From JAJECS01 sp965243625 (GTDB taxonomy: Bacteria > Chloroflexota > UBA11872): DNA of 64,000 nt. The DNA is taken from NCBI GenBank assembly GCA_965243625.1, contig CBDEVI010000002.1, forward strand, positions 2,976,001 to 3,040,000. The letters are read 5' to 3'. The position numbers were made by a program, and so were the translations under genes. Positions within the stretch are counted from its first letter, which is position 1; every line of letters begins with the position of its first letter. Shown here piece after piece: positions 43,976-52,205 of this stretch. The notes under the pieces were generated by a model, which had not been told where the DNA came from, searched no databases, and worked only from the letters and a program-made list of their open reading frames with translations.

Positions 43976-43988
43976 TGGTGATCGGCCG

Positions 43989-44639
43989 TTGCAACTTCGC
44001 CTCCCCGGGGCCCGTCGCGGTACAAAGCGAGACGCCACGCGGCGTGCGCTGCTCGAGTCCGCCCTCAACGTCTTTGGCGAAAAGGGCTATCACCACGCCG
44101 CGGTCGACGAAATCGTCACCCGCGCCGGACGTTCCAAAGGCACGGCCTACTTCCACTTCCCGAGCAAAGAGGCCATCTTCCGCGCGTTGGTCCGGGAGTT
44201 GGCGTCCTATCTGGTCGAGCGCGTCGAGCGGGAGCTTGTCGACGAGCCCACCGCCATCCACCGGCTCGACGCCGCGCTGCTGTCGGTCATCGACATCTTT
44301 ACCAAGCACCGCACGCTGGCGCGCGTCACGTTGGTCGAGGTGGCGGGCGCGGGGCGCGCCTTCAGCGACGATTTGCTGTTCGTCCGGCAGCAGTTCGCCG
44401 CCTTGATTCGCCGCCACCTGGACGCCGCCGTCGCCGAGGGCACCCTCGAACCCTGCGACACCGATCTCATCGCCACCGCCTGGTTCGGGGCCATCAGCGA
44501 AATCGTCGTCCGCTGGCTGCACGATCCCGACCATGGGCCGTTGCATATGACCTACCCGGCGCTGCGGCATTTGCTGCTGCAGAGCGTGGGCATCGACATC
44601 AACCAGCTTCCGGCGGACAGGACTCCGGCCCATGCCTGA
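43989..44639 (+). CDS. TetR-family transcriptional regulator
   Basis: 216 residues from a TTG at 43989; upstream frame is open but lies across the operator and inside the preceding gene. The N-terminal helix-turn-helix (residues 13-60) reads RRALLESALNVFGEKGYHHAAVDEIVTRAGRSKGTAYFHFPSKEAIF, given here in family order, and is typical of TetR. The C-terminal ligand domain has no recognisable specificity. Its 3' end overlaps mqnE by 8 bases, so regulator and menaquinone genes form one transcript, probably under the operator at 43954-43975. The ligand might be a quinone or fatty acid, but nothing in the sequence shows it. Confidence 0.88.
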   Translation: MQLRLPGARRGTKRDATRRALLESALNVFGEKGYHHAAVDEIVTRAGRSKGTAYFHFPSKEAIFRALVRELASYLVERVERELVDEPTAIHRLDAALLSVIDIFTKHRTLARVTLVEVAGAGRAFSDDLLFVRQQFAALIRRHLDAAVAEGTLEPCDTDLIATAWFGAISEIVVRWLHDPDHGPLHMTYPALRHLLLQSVGIDINQLPADRTPAHA

Positions 44640-45738
44640 GACGGTGACCGCTCCCGACATGCGCTTCCGCGACGCCGCGCTGGAGCCCATCTGGGACAGC
44701 GTCCGCGACGGACGTCGCCTCAGCGCGGCCGACGGACTCCGTTGCCTCCAGACGCCGGACATCGTCGGCCTGGGACGAATGGCCGATTGGGCCGCCCGCC
44801 GCCGCTCCGACGACCGCGTGTACTTCACGCTCAACGTCCACATCAATCCGACCAACATCTGCGTGCTGTCGTGTAAGTTCTGCGACTTCGCCGCCAAGCG
44901 CGGCGACAACCACGCCTACGAGTATTCGATCCCCGAAATCCTGGGCCAGATTCCGCCCGACGTGCACGAGGTGCATATCGTCGGCGGCCACCACCCCGAC
45001 ATCCCGTTCGAGTGGTACGAGGACCTGTTGCGCGCGATCAAGGACGAGCGACCTGCCGTCCAGATCAAGGCGTTCACGGCGGCCGAGGTCGACTATTTCC
45101 ACAAGCGATTCAAGCTCTCGGACGCGGAGGTCCTGCAACGCATGATGGCCGCCGGCGTCAGCTCCATGCCCGGCGGCGGGGCGGAGGTCTTTTCCGAGCG
45201 GGTGCGCCGCGAGCTCTTCCGCGGCAAGGCGGGGGCCGACCGCTGGATCGAAATCCACCACCTGGCCCACCGCATGGGCCTGAATTCCAACGCCACGATG
45301 CTCTACGGCCACATCGAGACGCACGAGGAGCGCATCCACCACTTCATCCGGCTGCGCGAGGCCCAGGACGTCACCGGTGGATTCCTCTGCTTTATTCCCT
45401 TGGAGTATCAGCTCGGCACCACGAATCTCGTGCCGCGCCACGCCAGCGCCATCGACGATCTGCGCATGATCGCCACCGCCCGGCTGATGCTCGACAACTT
45501 CCCGCACATCAAGGCCTACTGGGTGATGACGGGCGAAGAGACCGCCTCGATCGGTCTGAACTTTGGCGCCGACGACCTGGACGGCACCATCGGCACCGAG
45601 CGCATCGCGCACGCCGCGCTGGCCGACAGCCCGGTCGGCGTCGCCCGCACGCGGCTGGTGGGGCTCATTCGCTCGGCCGGCAAGGTGCCGGTGGAACGCA
45701 ACGCCACCTACACCGTCATGCGCACCCATGCTGCCTAG
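44632..45738 (+). CDS. mqnE: Aminodeoxyfutalosine synthase (radical SAM)
   Basis: A radical SAM enzyme joining the chorismate-derived enolpyruvyl benzoate to SAM, forming aminodeoxyfutalosine in the futalosine menaquinone pathway. 368 residues. The 4Fe-4S motif is C77-x3-C81-x2-C84 in NICVLSCKFCDF. HIVGGHHPDIPFEWYEDLLR, SSMPGGGAEVFSERVR and NATMLYGHIETHEERIHH are MqnE hallmarks. It begins inside the tetR 3' end and overlaps mqnA by 11 bases, so the whole set is translationally linked. Confidence 0.94.
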   Translation: MPETVTAPDMRFRDAALEPIWDSVRDGRRLSAADGLRCLQTPDIVGLGRMADWAARRRSDDRVYFTLNVHINPTNICVLSCKFCDFAAKRGDNHAYEYSIPEILGQIPPDVHEVHIVGGHHPDIPFEWYEDLLRAIKDERPAVQIKAFTAAEVDYFHKRFKLSDAEVLQRMMAAGVSSMPGGGAEVFSERVRRELFRGKAGADRWIEIHHLAHRMGLNSNATMLYGHIETHEERIHHFIRLREAQDVTGGFLCFIPLEYQLGTTNLVPRHASAIDDLRMIATARLMLDNFPHIKAYWVMTGEETASIGLNFGADDLDGTIGTERIAHAALADSPVGVARTRLVGLIRSAGKVPVERNATYTVMRTHAA

Positions 45739-46489
45739 CCTCGGGCGCATCCCCTATCTGAACACCGAGCCGTTCTTCGGCGACGATCCCGTCCGGGCCG
45801 AAGCTCGTACGGCGACGCCCCGGGCCATGATCGATTTGGTGCGCGGCGGTCAGGTCGACGTGGCGCCGCTGCCGATCGTCGCCGCGTTCGACCATCCGGA
45901 CCTGTTCGTGCCGGTGGGCGACATGGGCATCGCCACCCAGGCCGACGCCAAGTCCGTGCTCCTCTTCTCCGAGGCGCCGCCATCCGACCTGGGCGGCCGG
46001 ACCATCGGCGTCATCGACGACACGGCCACGTCGGCCCGGCTGCTGAGCGTGCTCTTGCAGCGCTACTACGCCGTCGGCGGCTATCGGCTGGCGCCGTTGG
46101 ACGCCCCGGCCGACGCCGTCTTGCTCATCGGCGACCGCGCGCTGCTGCAAGCGCCGCAAGAATCCCGTTATCCCCACGTCACCGACCTTGCGGCGGCATG
46201 GCACGAGTGGACTGGTTTGCCTTTCGTGTTTGCCGCGTGGATGCGACGGGCGGGCGTGGCGCCCGCGAGCGCCGCGGCGGCGGTGGACTACCTGGATCGC
46301 CAGCTCACCATCAACCTCGAAGACCTGGGGGCGCTGGCCGCGCGGCGACCCGACTGCGGGCTCGACGCGGCCGCGGTTCGCCGCTATCTCGAGACGTTCG
46401 AGTACCGCTTTGGACCGCGCGCCTGGTCGGCCGTCGACCGCTTTCGAGAGCTGGATGCCCAGGTCAGCGTCCAGCACGATGCCGCATGA
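45728..46489 (+). CDS. mqnA: Chorismate dehydratase
   Basis: Dehydrates chorismate to 3-enolpyruvyl-benzoate, the entry to the futalosine pathway. 253 residues. LGRIPYLNTEPFFG is the conserved start, VDVAPLPIVAAFDHPD lies in the substrate cleft, and LLIGDRALLQAP, LAAAWHEWTGLPFVFAAWMRR and TINLEDLGALAARRPD follow. It has the two-lobed periplasmic-binding-protein-like fold of the family but no signal peptide, so it is cytoplasmic. It overlaps mqnE at its start and mqnC (ATGA) at its end. Confidence 0.93.
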   Translation: MLPSLGRIPYLNTEPFFGDDPVRAEARTATPRAMIDLVRGGQVDVAPLPIVAAFDHPDLFVPVGDMGIATQADAKSVLLFSEAPPSDLGGRTIGVIDDTATSARLLSVLLQRYYAVGGYRLAPLDAPADAVLLIGDRALLQAPQESRYPHVTDLAAAWHEWTGLPFVFAAWMRRAGVAPASAAAAVDYLDRQLTINLEDLGALAARRPDCGLDAAAVRRYLETFEYRFGPRAWSAVDRFRELDAQVSVQHDAA

Positions 46490-47589
46490 TTCGCACGATT
46501 GAAGCCAAGGTGCGCGAGGGCCGGCGGCTCTCGACTGCCGACGCGGCCTACCTGCTCGGCGACGCGCCGCTGATGGACCTGGGGGCGCTGGCCAACGAGG
46601 TCAGGTTCCAGCGTCATCCCGAATCCGTCGTCACCTACGTGGTCGACACCAACCTCAACTACACCAACCTCTGCGACGCCTACTGCTCCTTCTGCGCCTT
46701 CTATCGGCCGCACACCAGCACCGCGCCCGATGCCTACACGCATACCGTCGACGAGATGCTGGAGCGGATGGCGGCGGCGGTGGAGATGGGCTGCACCACC
46801 GTGCTCATGCAGGGCGGCCTGAACCCCGAGCTGCCCTTCGACTACTACACCGACATGGTGCGCGCCACGCGCGCGCGGTTCCCCGGGCTCACGCCGCACT
46901 TCTGGTCGGCGCCCGAGGTCTACGAGATGGCCAAGGTCTCGGGATTGAGCTACGACGAGGTCATGGCTGCGCTATTCGCGGCCGGCCAGCGTACGTTTCC
47001 CGGCGGTGGCGCGGAGGTGCTCACCAATCGCGTCCGCGACGCCATCAGCCCGCTCAAGATGGACGCCGATGAGTGGATCGCGGTCCATCGCGCCGCGCAC
47101 CACGCCGGGGTGCGCAGCACCGCCACGATGATGTACGGGCACGTGGAAACCGACGACGACCTCGTGGAGCACCTCGCGCGCGTGCGGGACCTGCAGGACG
47201 AGACGGGCGGGTTCACGGCCTTCATTCCCTGGAGCTTCGCCCCTGGCGGGACCCCGCTCGGACGCAAGCTCGAGGGCAAGCGGGCGTCGGCCAATCGCTA
47301 TCTGCGCATCCTGGCGGCGTCACGGCTGTTCCTCGACAACGTGGACCACGTGGACGCGTCGTGGTTCAGCGAGGGCAAGAAGGTGGGGCAGGTGGCGCTG
47401 CACTTCGGCGCGGATGACTTTGGCGGCACGCTGTTCGAGGAAAACGTGATGCAAGAAGCCGGGCACTACGCGCGCACGAGCATCGCCGAAACGCAGACCA
47501 TGATCCGCGAGGCCGGATTCGTGCCCGCGCAGCGCAACACGTTCTACGAGATTCTGCGCAGGTTCGACGAGTCGCCCGCCGGGGTCTGA
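46486..47589 (+). CDS. mqnC: Cyclic dehypoxanthinyl futalosine synthase (radical SAM)
   Basis: A radical SAM enzyme that cyclises dehypoxanthine futalosine. 367 residues. The cluster motif is C63-x3-C67-x2-C70 in NLCDAYCSFCAFYRP. MQGGLNPELPFDYYTDMVRA, RTFPGGGAEVLTNRVRD, TMMYGHVETDDDLVEHLARV and FIPWSFAPGGTPL distinguish it from MqnE. It starts in the mqnA stop. Its substrate requires prior removal of hypoxanthine or adenine by a nucleosidase (mqnB or an MTA/SAH-type enzyme) not present in the window. Confidence 0.94.
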   Translation: MIRTIEAKVREGRRLSTADAAYLLGDAPLMDLGALANEVRFQRHPESVVTYVVDTNLNYTNLCDAYCSFCAFYRPHTSTAPDAYTHTVDEMLERMAAAVEMGCTTVLMQGGLNPELPFDYYTDMVRATRARFPGLTPHFWSAPEVYEMAKVSGLSYDEVMAALFAAGQRTFPGGGAEVLTNRVRDAISPLKMDADEWIAVHRAAHHAGVRSTATMMYGHVETDDDLVEHLARVRDLQDETGGFTAFIPWSFAPGGTPLGRKLEGKRASANRYLRILAASRLFLDNVDHVDASWFSEGKKVGQVALHFGADDFGGTLFEENVMQEAGHYARTSIAETQTMIREAGFVPAQRNTFYEILRRFDESPAGV

Positions 47590-47602
47590 GCGCCGGCCAT
47601 TC

Positions 47603-48439
47603 ATGACGCGGGTGACCGTGGGCCACAGCCCCGACGCCGACGACGCGTTTATGTTCTACGCGCTGGCCCACGGCAAGGTGACGGTGGAAGGCTTGCCATC
47701 CGGTGGCTATTCCGAAGTCCACGCCGACATCCAGGCATTGAATCGGCGCGCCTTTGCCGGCGACCTCGACATGTCCCAGGTGTCGGCGGGCGCCTACCCG
47801 TTTGTGGCCGACAGGTACCGCATCACGGCCTGCGGCTCGTCCATGGGGCTCAACTATGGACCCATTGTCGTCGCCCCAAGCGCGGAAGCCGACATCCGTG
47901 GCGCGCGGGTGGCCATCCCCGGCGAGCACACCACCGCCTACCTTCTCGGGCGGATCTTCCTGCCCCCGTTCCAGCCGGTCGAAATGGCCTTTGCCGACGT
48001 GCTGCCCGCCGTTCGGGACGGCTCGGTGACGGCGGGAGTCGTGATCCACGAGGGCCAGCTCAACTACGCCGACTACGGATTGACCAAGCAGCTCGATCTC
48101 GGCGAACGCTGGTTCGCCTCGACCGGCCTCCCCTTGCCGCTGGGCCTCAACGTGGTGCGGCGCGAACTCGGCGAGGCCCGACAGCGCGCGCTCGCGTCCG
48201 CCCTGAGCGCCTCCATCGCCTGGGCCGATGCGCATCCCGAGCCGGCGCTGGCCTACGCCCGCAGCTTTGCTCCCGAGGTCGGCGCGGACCTGACTGCCGA
48301 ATTCACCCGGATGTACGTCAACGATCTGACCCGCGACATGGGAATGCGGGGCGCCGCCGGTCTCGAAGCCCTCTACCGCCGCGCGACGGACGCCGGCCTG
48401 CTGGACAACGTGCCGCCCCTGGATATTCTCCCGGCCTAA
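47603..48439 (+). CDS. mqnD: 1,4-dihydroxy-6-naphthoate synthase
   Basis: Forms 1,4-dihydroxy-6-naphthoate from the cyclic futalosine. 278 residues. VGHSPDADDAFMFYALAHGKV is the family signature, SQVSAGAYPFVADRYRI and GSSMGLNYGPIVVAP follow, and AGVVIHEGQLNYADYGLTKQLDLGE includes the catalytic His. It follows mqnC by 13 bases. With mqnE, A and C this gives all cluster-specific early steps. Later prenylation, methylation and decarboxylation genes are elsewhere. Confidence 0.94.
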   Translation: MTRVTVGHSPDADDAFMFYALAHGKVTVEGLPSGGYSEVHADIQALNRRAFAGDLDMSQVSAGAYPFVADRYRITACGSSMGLNYGPIVVAPSAEADIRGARVAIPGEHTTAYLLGRIFLPPFQPVEMAFADVLPAVRDGSVTAGVVIHEGQLNYADYGLTKQLDLGERWFASTGLPLPLGLNVVRRELGEARQRALASALSASIAWADAHPEPALAYARSFAPEVGADLTAEFTRMYVNDLTRDMGMRGAAGLEALYRRATDAGLLDNVPPLDILPA

Positions 48440-48440
48440 G

Positions 48441-48488
48441 GCGCTCGCTACACTCACGCACGACGACACGGCTCCCGAGAGTCTGACC
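48441..48488 (+). repeat. Upstream region duplicated before both PhyH genes
   Basis: GCTCGCTACACTCACGCACG and the bases leading to GTCTGACC before the first PhyH gene match the region at 49535-49581 before the second (GCTCGCTACACTCAGACACG to GTCTGATC). Each contains TACACT, a plausible -10 box. The duplication unit therefore included the control region. Confidence 0.6.
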
Positions 48489-49511
48489 ATGAGCGACGTC
48501 CGGCCCTTCTTCGACGCCACTGACATTGCCGGCGACGCCGACGCGGCCCGCAGCCGATTCGACCGCGACGGCTATCTATTCGTGCGCGGCCTGCTGCCGC
48601 CGCCCGTGGTCGAGGACCTCCGCCGCCAGTTCCTCGCCGTGCTGCGCGATGCCGAATGGATCGCCGCCGACTCTCCGGCGGACGACCAGATCGCCGAGCT
48701 GAGTGCCTTCGCCGTCGAGCCCGAGCCGGCCTACCAGAAGGTCTACAACCAGCTCTACAGGCTGCCCGCGTTTCACGCCCTGCAGCACCGCGCCGAGCTG
48801 CTGGACCTCATCGGAGCGGTGCTCGACGCTCCCGTGATTCCGCAGCCGCGCGTCATCGCCCGGGTGCTGTTCCCGGATCGCACGGCCCACACCACGCCGG
48901 CCCACCAGGACTTCGTGCCCGTGCAGGGCGCCGCCGACACCATCACGGCCTGGATTCCGCTCACCGACCTGTCACCGGAAATGGGCGGGCTCCAGATCGC
49001 GGCCGGCACCCACCGAAAGGGCGTGTTCGACTTCGTGCCGGCGCTGGGCGCAGGCGGCACGGAAATCACCGATCCGCTGCACGGCGCCTGGGTGGGTGGC
49101 ACCTTCGATCAGGGCGATGTGCTGTTCTTTCACAGCATGACGGTCCATCGTGGGGCGCCGGCCACGGGCACTCGGCTGCGGCTGTCGGTCGACCTGCGGT
49201 TTCAGCGGATGGCGGATCCCATCGCGCCGGGCAGCCTCAGACCGCATGACCCCGACGTCACCTGGGAGCAGATCTACGAGGGGTGGGCGCCGGGGCAGCA
49301 CCAGTACTTCTGGCGCGACTGGGACCTCGACGTGGCAGAGTTCGACACGCAATACAACGAGAAGCGGGACTCCATGGCGTTCGAGCTGGCCGCCAAGGGC
49401 GACGCGGAGGCCCGAGCCACGCTGCTGCGCATCGTCGCCCGTGACCCCGACCCCGCCAAGAAGCTGAGGGCCGAGGAGGCGCTCGCCGCGCTCGACGCCG
49501 ACACCGCGTAG
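48489..49511 (+). CDS. Phytanoyl-CoA dioxygenase family protein (copy 1)
   Basis: A 340-residue Fe(II)/2-oxoglutarate oxygenase of the PhyH type. The double-stranded beta-helix carries His139 and Asp141 (AHQDFVPVQG), the distal His220 (FFHSMTVHRGAPA), and Arg229/Arg231 (RLRLSVDLRF) for 2-oxoglutarate. Substrates in the family range from phytanoyl-CoA to small hydroxylated metabolites and phosphonates, so the true substrate is unknown. A second gene of the same length, about four of five residues identical by eye and alignable without gaps, lies 70 bases downstream. The intergenic leader is duplicated too, suggesting separate promoters. Confidence 0.87.
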   Translation: MSDVRPFFDATDIAGDADAARSRFDRDGYLFVRGLLPPPVVEDLRRQFLAVLRDAEWIAADSPADDQIAELSAFAVEPEPAYQKVYNQLYRLPAFHALQHRAELLDLIGAVLDAPVIPQPRVIARVLFPDRTAHTTPAHQDFVPVQGAADTITAWIPLTDLSPEMGGLQIAAGTHRKGVFDFVPALGAGGTEITDPLHGAWVGGTFDQGDVLFFHSMTVHRGAPATGTRLRLSVDLRFQRMADPIAPGSLRPHDPDVTWEQIYEGWAPGQHQYFWRDWDLDVAEFDTQYNEKRDSMAFELAAKGDAEARATLLRIVARDPDPAKKLRAEEALAALDADTA

Positions 49512-49581
49512 CGCGTGCGACGGCGTTGGAGCCGTCGCTCGCTACACTCAGACACGACGAAATGACTCCGAGGGTCTGATC

Positions 49582-50604
49582 ATGAGCGACGTTCGGCCCT
49601 TCTTCGACGCCACCGCTATCGCCGGCGACGCCGCCGATTTGCGTCGTCGCTTCGACCGCGACGGCTACCTCTTCGTGCGCGGCCTGCTGCCGCCGCCCGT
49701 GGTGGAAGACCTGCGCGGTCAATTCCTTCCCGTGCTGCGTGATTCCGGCTGGATCGCGGCCGCCTCCCCGGCGACCGACCAGATCGCCGACCCCGGCGCA
49801 TTCGCCGTTGAGCCCGAGCCGGAATACCAGAAGGTCTACAACCGGCTCTACAGCGTGCCCGCGTTTCACGCCCTGCAGCACCGATCGGAGCTCATGGACC
49901 TGATGGAGCGTGTCCTGGACGCCCCCGTCATGCCGCAACCGCGCCTCATCGCCCGCGTGATTTTCCCCGAGCGGACGGCCTATACCACGCCGGCCCACCA
50001 GGACTTCGTGCCCATTCAAGGCGCCGCCGACACCATCACCGCCTGGATTCCCCTCACCGACTTGACGTTGGAGATGGGCGGGCTCGAGATCGCCGCCGGA
50101 TCGCACCGGCAGGGCGTCTTTGACTTTGTCCCGGCGCTCGGCGCCAGCGGCACGGAGATTTCGGACCCGCTGCATGGGACGTGGGTGGGCGGCACCTTCA
50201 ACCAAGGCGACGTGCTGTTCTTCCACAGCATGACCGTCCATCGCGGGGCGCCGGCTACAGGCAAGCGTTTGCGCCTGTCGGTGGATATGCGCTTCCAGCG
50301 CATCGCCGATCCGATCTTGCCCGGCAGCTTGAATCCACACGACCCCGATGTCTCCTGGGAGCAGATTTACGAGGGCTGGGCGCCGGGCCAGCACCAGTAC
50401 TACTGGCGCGACTGGGACCTCAACCTGGGGGAGTTCGACCCGCAGTACAACGAAAAGCGCGATGCCATGGCGTTCGAGGTGGCCGCCAAGGGCGGCATCG
50501 AGGCTCGCGCCACCCTACAGCGTATCGTCGCCCGCGATCCCGACCCCGCCAAGAAGCAGAAGGCCGCCGAGGCGCTCGCCGCCCTCGAAGCCGAAACGTC
50601 CTAA
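49582..50604 (+). CDS. Phytanoyl-CoA dioxygenase family protein (copy 2)
   Basis: 340 residues, a tandem paralogue of the preceding gene with no indels. All iron and 2-oxoglutarate ligands are kept (AHQDFVPIQG, FFHSMTVHRGAPA, RLRLSVDMRF). Differences concentrate in residues 12-22, 45-75 and 100-125, the N-terminal part and substrate-lid region, and in the C-terminal helix. Both copies look functional. The duplication may give two related substrates or a dosage effect. Confidence 0.87.
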   Translation: MSDVRPFFDATAIAGDAADLRRRFDRDGYLFVRGLLPPPVVEDLRGQFLPVLRDSGWIAAASPATDQIADPGAFAVEPEPEYQKVYNRLYSVPAFHALQHRSELMDLMERVLDAPVMPQPRLIARVIFPERTAYTTPAHQDFVPIQGAADTITAWIPLTDLTLEMGGLEIAAGSHRQGVFDFVPALGASGTEISDPLHGTWVGGTFNQGDVLFFHSMTVHRGAPATGKRLRLSVDMRFQRIADPILPGSLNPHDPDVSWEQIYEGWAPGQHQYYWRDWDLNLGEFDPQYNEKRDAMAFEVAAKGGIEARATLQRIVARDPDPAKKQKAAEALAALEAETS

Positions 50605-50673
50605 CGCGCGGGCGGAACCACGCGCCTCAATTGCCGATCCGGGGTCCGCTCTCGTCGGCTGCCGGCGGCTCGG

Positions 50674-50976
50674 CTAAGCGCGCACCCGCCGCGGCTCGCT
50701 GCTGAACCCGTCCCGCATCGGCCGCTGTCCACCTACGAGGCCGCGCCAGAGCCAGGCCCGATGGGGTGTGCCGCCGTCGTCCCGCTCCACCTCGATCCGA
50801 ACGCCGCGGCCCCACATGGCATCGCTTCCGTGCAGCCGGGTGACCGTCGCCTCGAGCGAAAGGCGCAAACTGCCGACGGCGTCGTCGGAATCAACCGGGA
50901 CGGCATGGCGACGGTTCGGATGCGCATATAGCGCGCGTACCATGGCTTCCATGGCGGCATCGTCTAGCGCGGGCAT
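50674..50976 (-). CDS. Short hypothetical protein
   Basis: 100 residues from the ATG at 50974-50976, which has AGGA about seven bases upstream. It has a helical start (DDAAMEAMVRALYAHP), then strand-like stretches (VGSLRLSLEATVTRL, GVRIEVERDDG, HRAWLWRGLVGGQRPM) and a basic tail. No family is recognised. It converges with the PhyH copy 2 gene and is divergent from the Ldh2 gene at 51150. The frame also continues upstream into the intergenic region without support. Confidence 0.42.
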   Translation of the reverse strand: MPALDDAAMEAMVRALYAHPNRRHAVPVDSDDAVGSLRLSLEATVTRLHGSDAMWGRGVRIEVERDDGGTPHRAWLWRGLVGGQRPMRDGFSSEPRRVRA

Positions 50977-51149
50977 GGCGGTGTCCTGTGCGGAGCAGCG
51001 GCGACGATCGTAGCAACCTGGGCCAACGTCGCTGGCGGCGTACCGTCCGACGCGACCGAAATCACGCCCGTAGCACGCTCCGATCCATCGCCGAGCCAAA
51101 ACTGACGTACGATTCTGGAGCGTTCTGCATTTCCCGAAGCAGCCACGCC

Positions 51150-52205
51150 ATGCCGCCTGACGAATACGTTCGCATCCCTGAAGCAGACCTTCGCCGATTT
51201 GATCAATCCCTGCTGGAGGGCCTCGGATTGAGTGCCGACCATGCCGGCATCCTGGCCGACAATCTCATTGCCGCCGACATGCGCGGCGTTCGCACCCACG
51301 GCCACGTGATGGTGCCCAAGTACTGCACGGAGATCCGGCGGGGGTCGACCAACGTCGCGGCTCAGCCCCACATCGTGAGCGAAACGCCCGCGACGGTGCA
51401 CGTGGACGGTGACCGCGCGCCGGGCGCGGTTGCGGGTCACTTCACCATGCAGGCCGTTATTCGCAAGGCCCGGTCGAGTGGCGCTGCCACCGGATTCACC
51501 AAGCGGAGCAACCACTTCGGCGCGGCCGCCCACTTCGCCATGATGGCTCTCCCGCACGGAATGATTGGGTTCGCCGCCACGAACGCGGGGCCCACCATGT
51601 TCCCCTTCGGCGGACGGAAGCGCATGGTTGGCAACAACCCCATCGCCTTCGCCATTCCCGCGGCTCGGGAGCGCCCCGTCGTGCTGGACATGGCCATGTC
51701 CGTCTCGGCCAACTCGCGCGTGGCGATTGCCGAACGCCTGGGGCAGACGGTGCCCGACGGCTGGATCTTGGACCGCCGCGGCCAGCCGAGCAGGGATCCC
51801 GCCGATCTTGCCGAGGGATCCGGCGTCTCCATCGGCGGACCCAAGGGCATCGGTCTGGCGCAGGTGGTCGATCTCCTGGCAGGCGTCCTAGCCGGCGCGA
51901 GCTTCGGGCCCAAGGTGGGCCGACCGCAGCCCGATGGGAGCCACGGCGACACCGGCCACTGGTTTCACGCCATCGACATCGCGGCCTTCATGCCGCCCGA
52001 CGCGTTCACGGCCCTCGTCGATCAGCAAATCGCGCTGTTCCACGACTGCGCCCGCGTGGAAGGCACGTCGCGCATCTATGTGCCCGGCGAGATCGAGTGG
52101 GAGCGATTCGATGAATCGCGCGAACTGGGTGTGCCGCTGCTGCCGTTTGTGGTCGACGACCTGAACGCGGAAGCCGGGCAAACCGACGCGTCCGAGCGGC
52201 TCTAG
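51150..52205 (+). CDS. Ldh2/malate-lactate dehydrogenase family oxidoreductase (paralogue D)
   Basis: 351 residues from the ATG at 51150; the longer frame to 50988 reads through intergenic DNA. Motifs: AADMRGVRTHGHVMVPKY, DGDRAPGAVAGH, KRSNHFGAAAHFA with the catalytic His, MVGNNPIAFAIPA, VLDMAMSVSANSRV and IGGPKGIGLAQVVDLLAGVL. It is closest in its active-site wording to the canonical SNHFGAA form. Its 3' end overlaps that of the convergent ispH gene by 4 bases. Confidence 0.87.
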   Translation: MPPDEYVRIPEADLRRFDQSLLEGLGLSADHAGILADNLIAADMRGVRTHGHVMVPKYCTEIRRGSTNVAAQPHIVSETPATVHVDGDRAPGAVAGHFTMQAVIRKARSSGAATGFTKRSNHFGAAAHFAMMALPHGMIGFAATNAGPTMFPFGGRKRMVGNNPIAFAIPAARERPVVLDMAMSVSANSRVAIAERLGQTVPDGWILDRRGQPSRDPADLAEGSGVSIGGPKGIGLAQVVDLLAGVLAGASFGPKVGRPQPDGSHGDTGHWFHAIDIAAFMPPDAFTALVDQQIALFHDCARVEGTSRIYVPGEIEWERFDESRELGVPLLPFVVDDLNAEAGQTDASERL

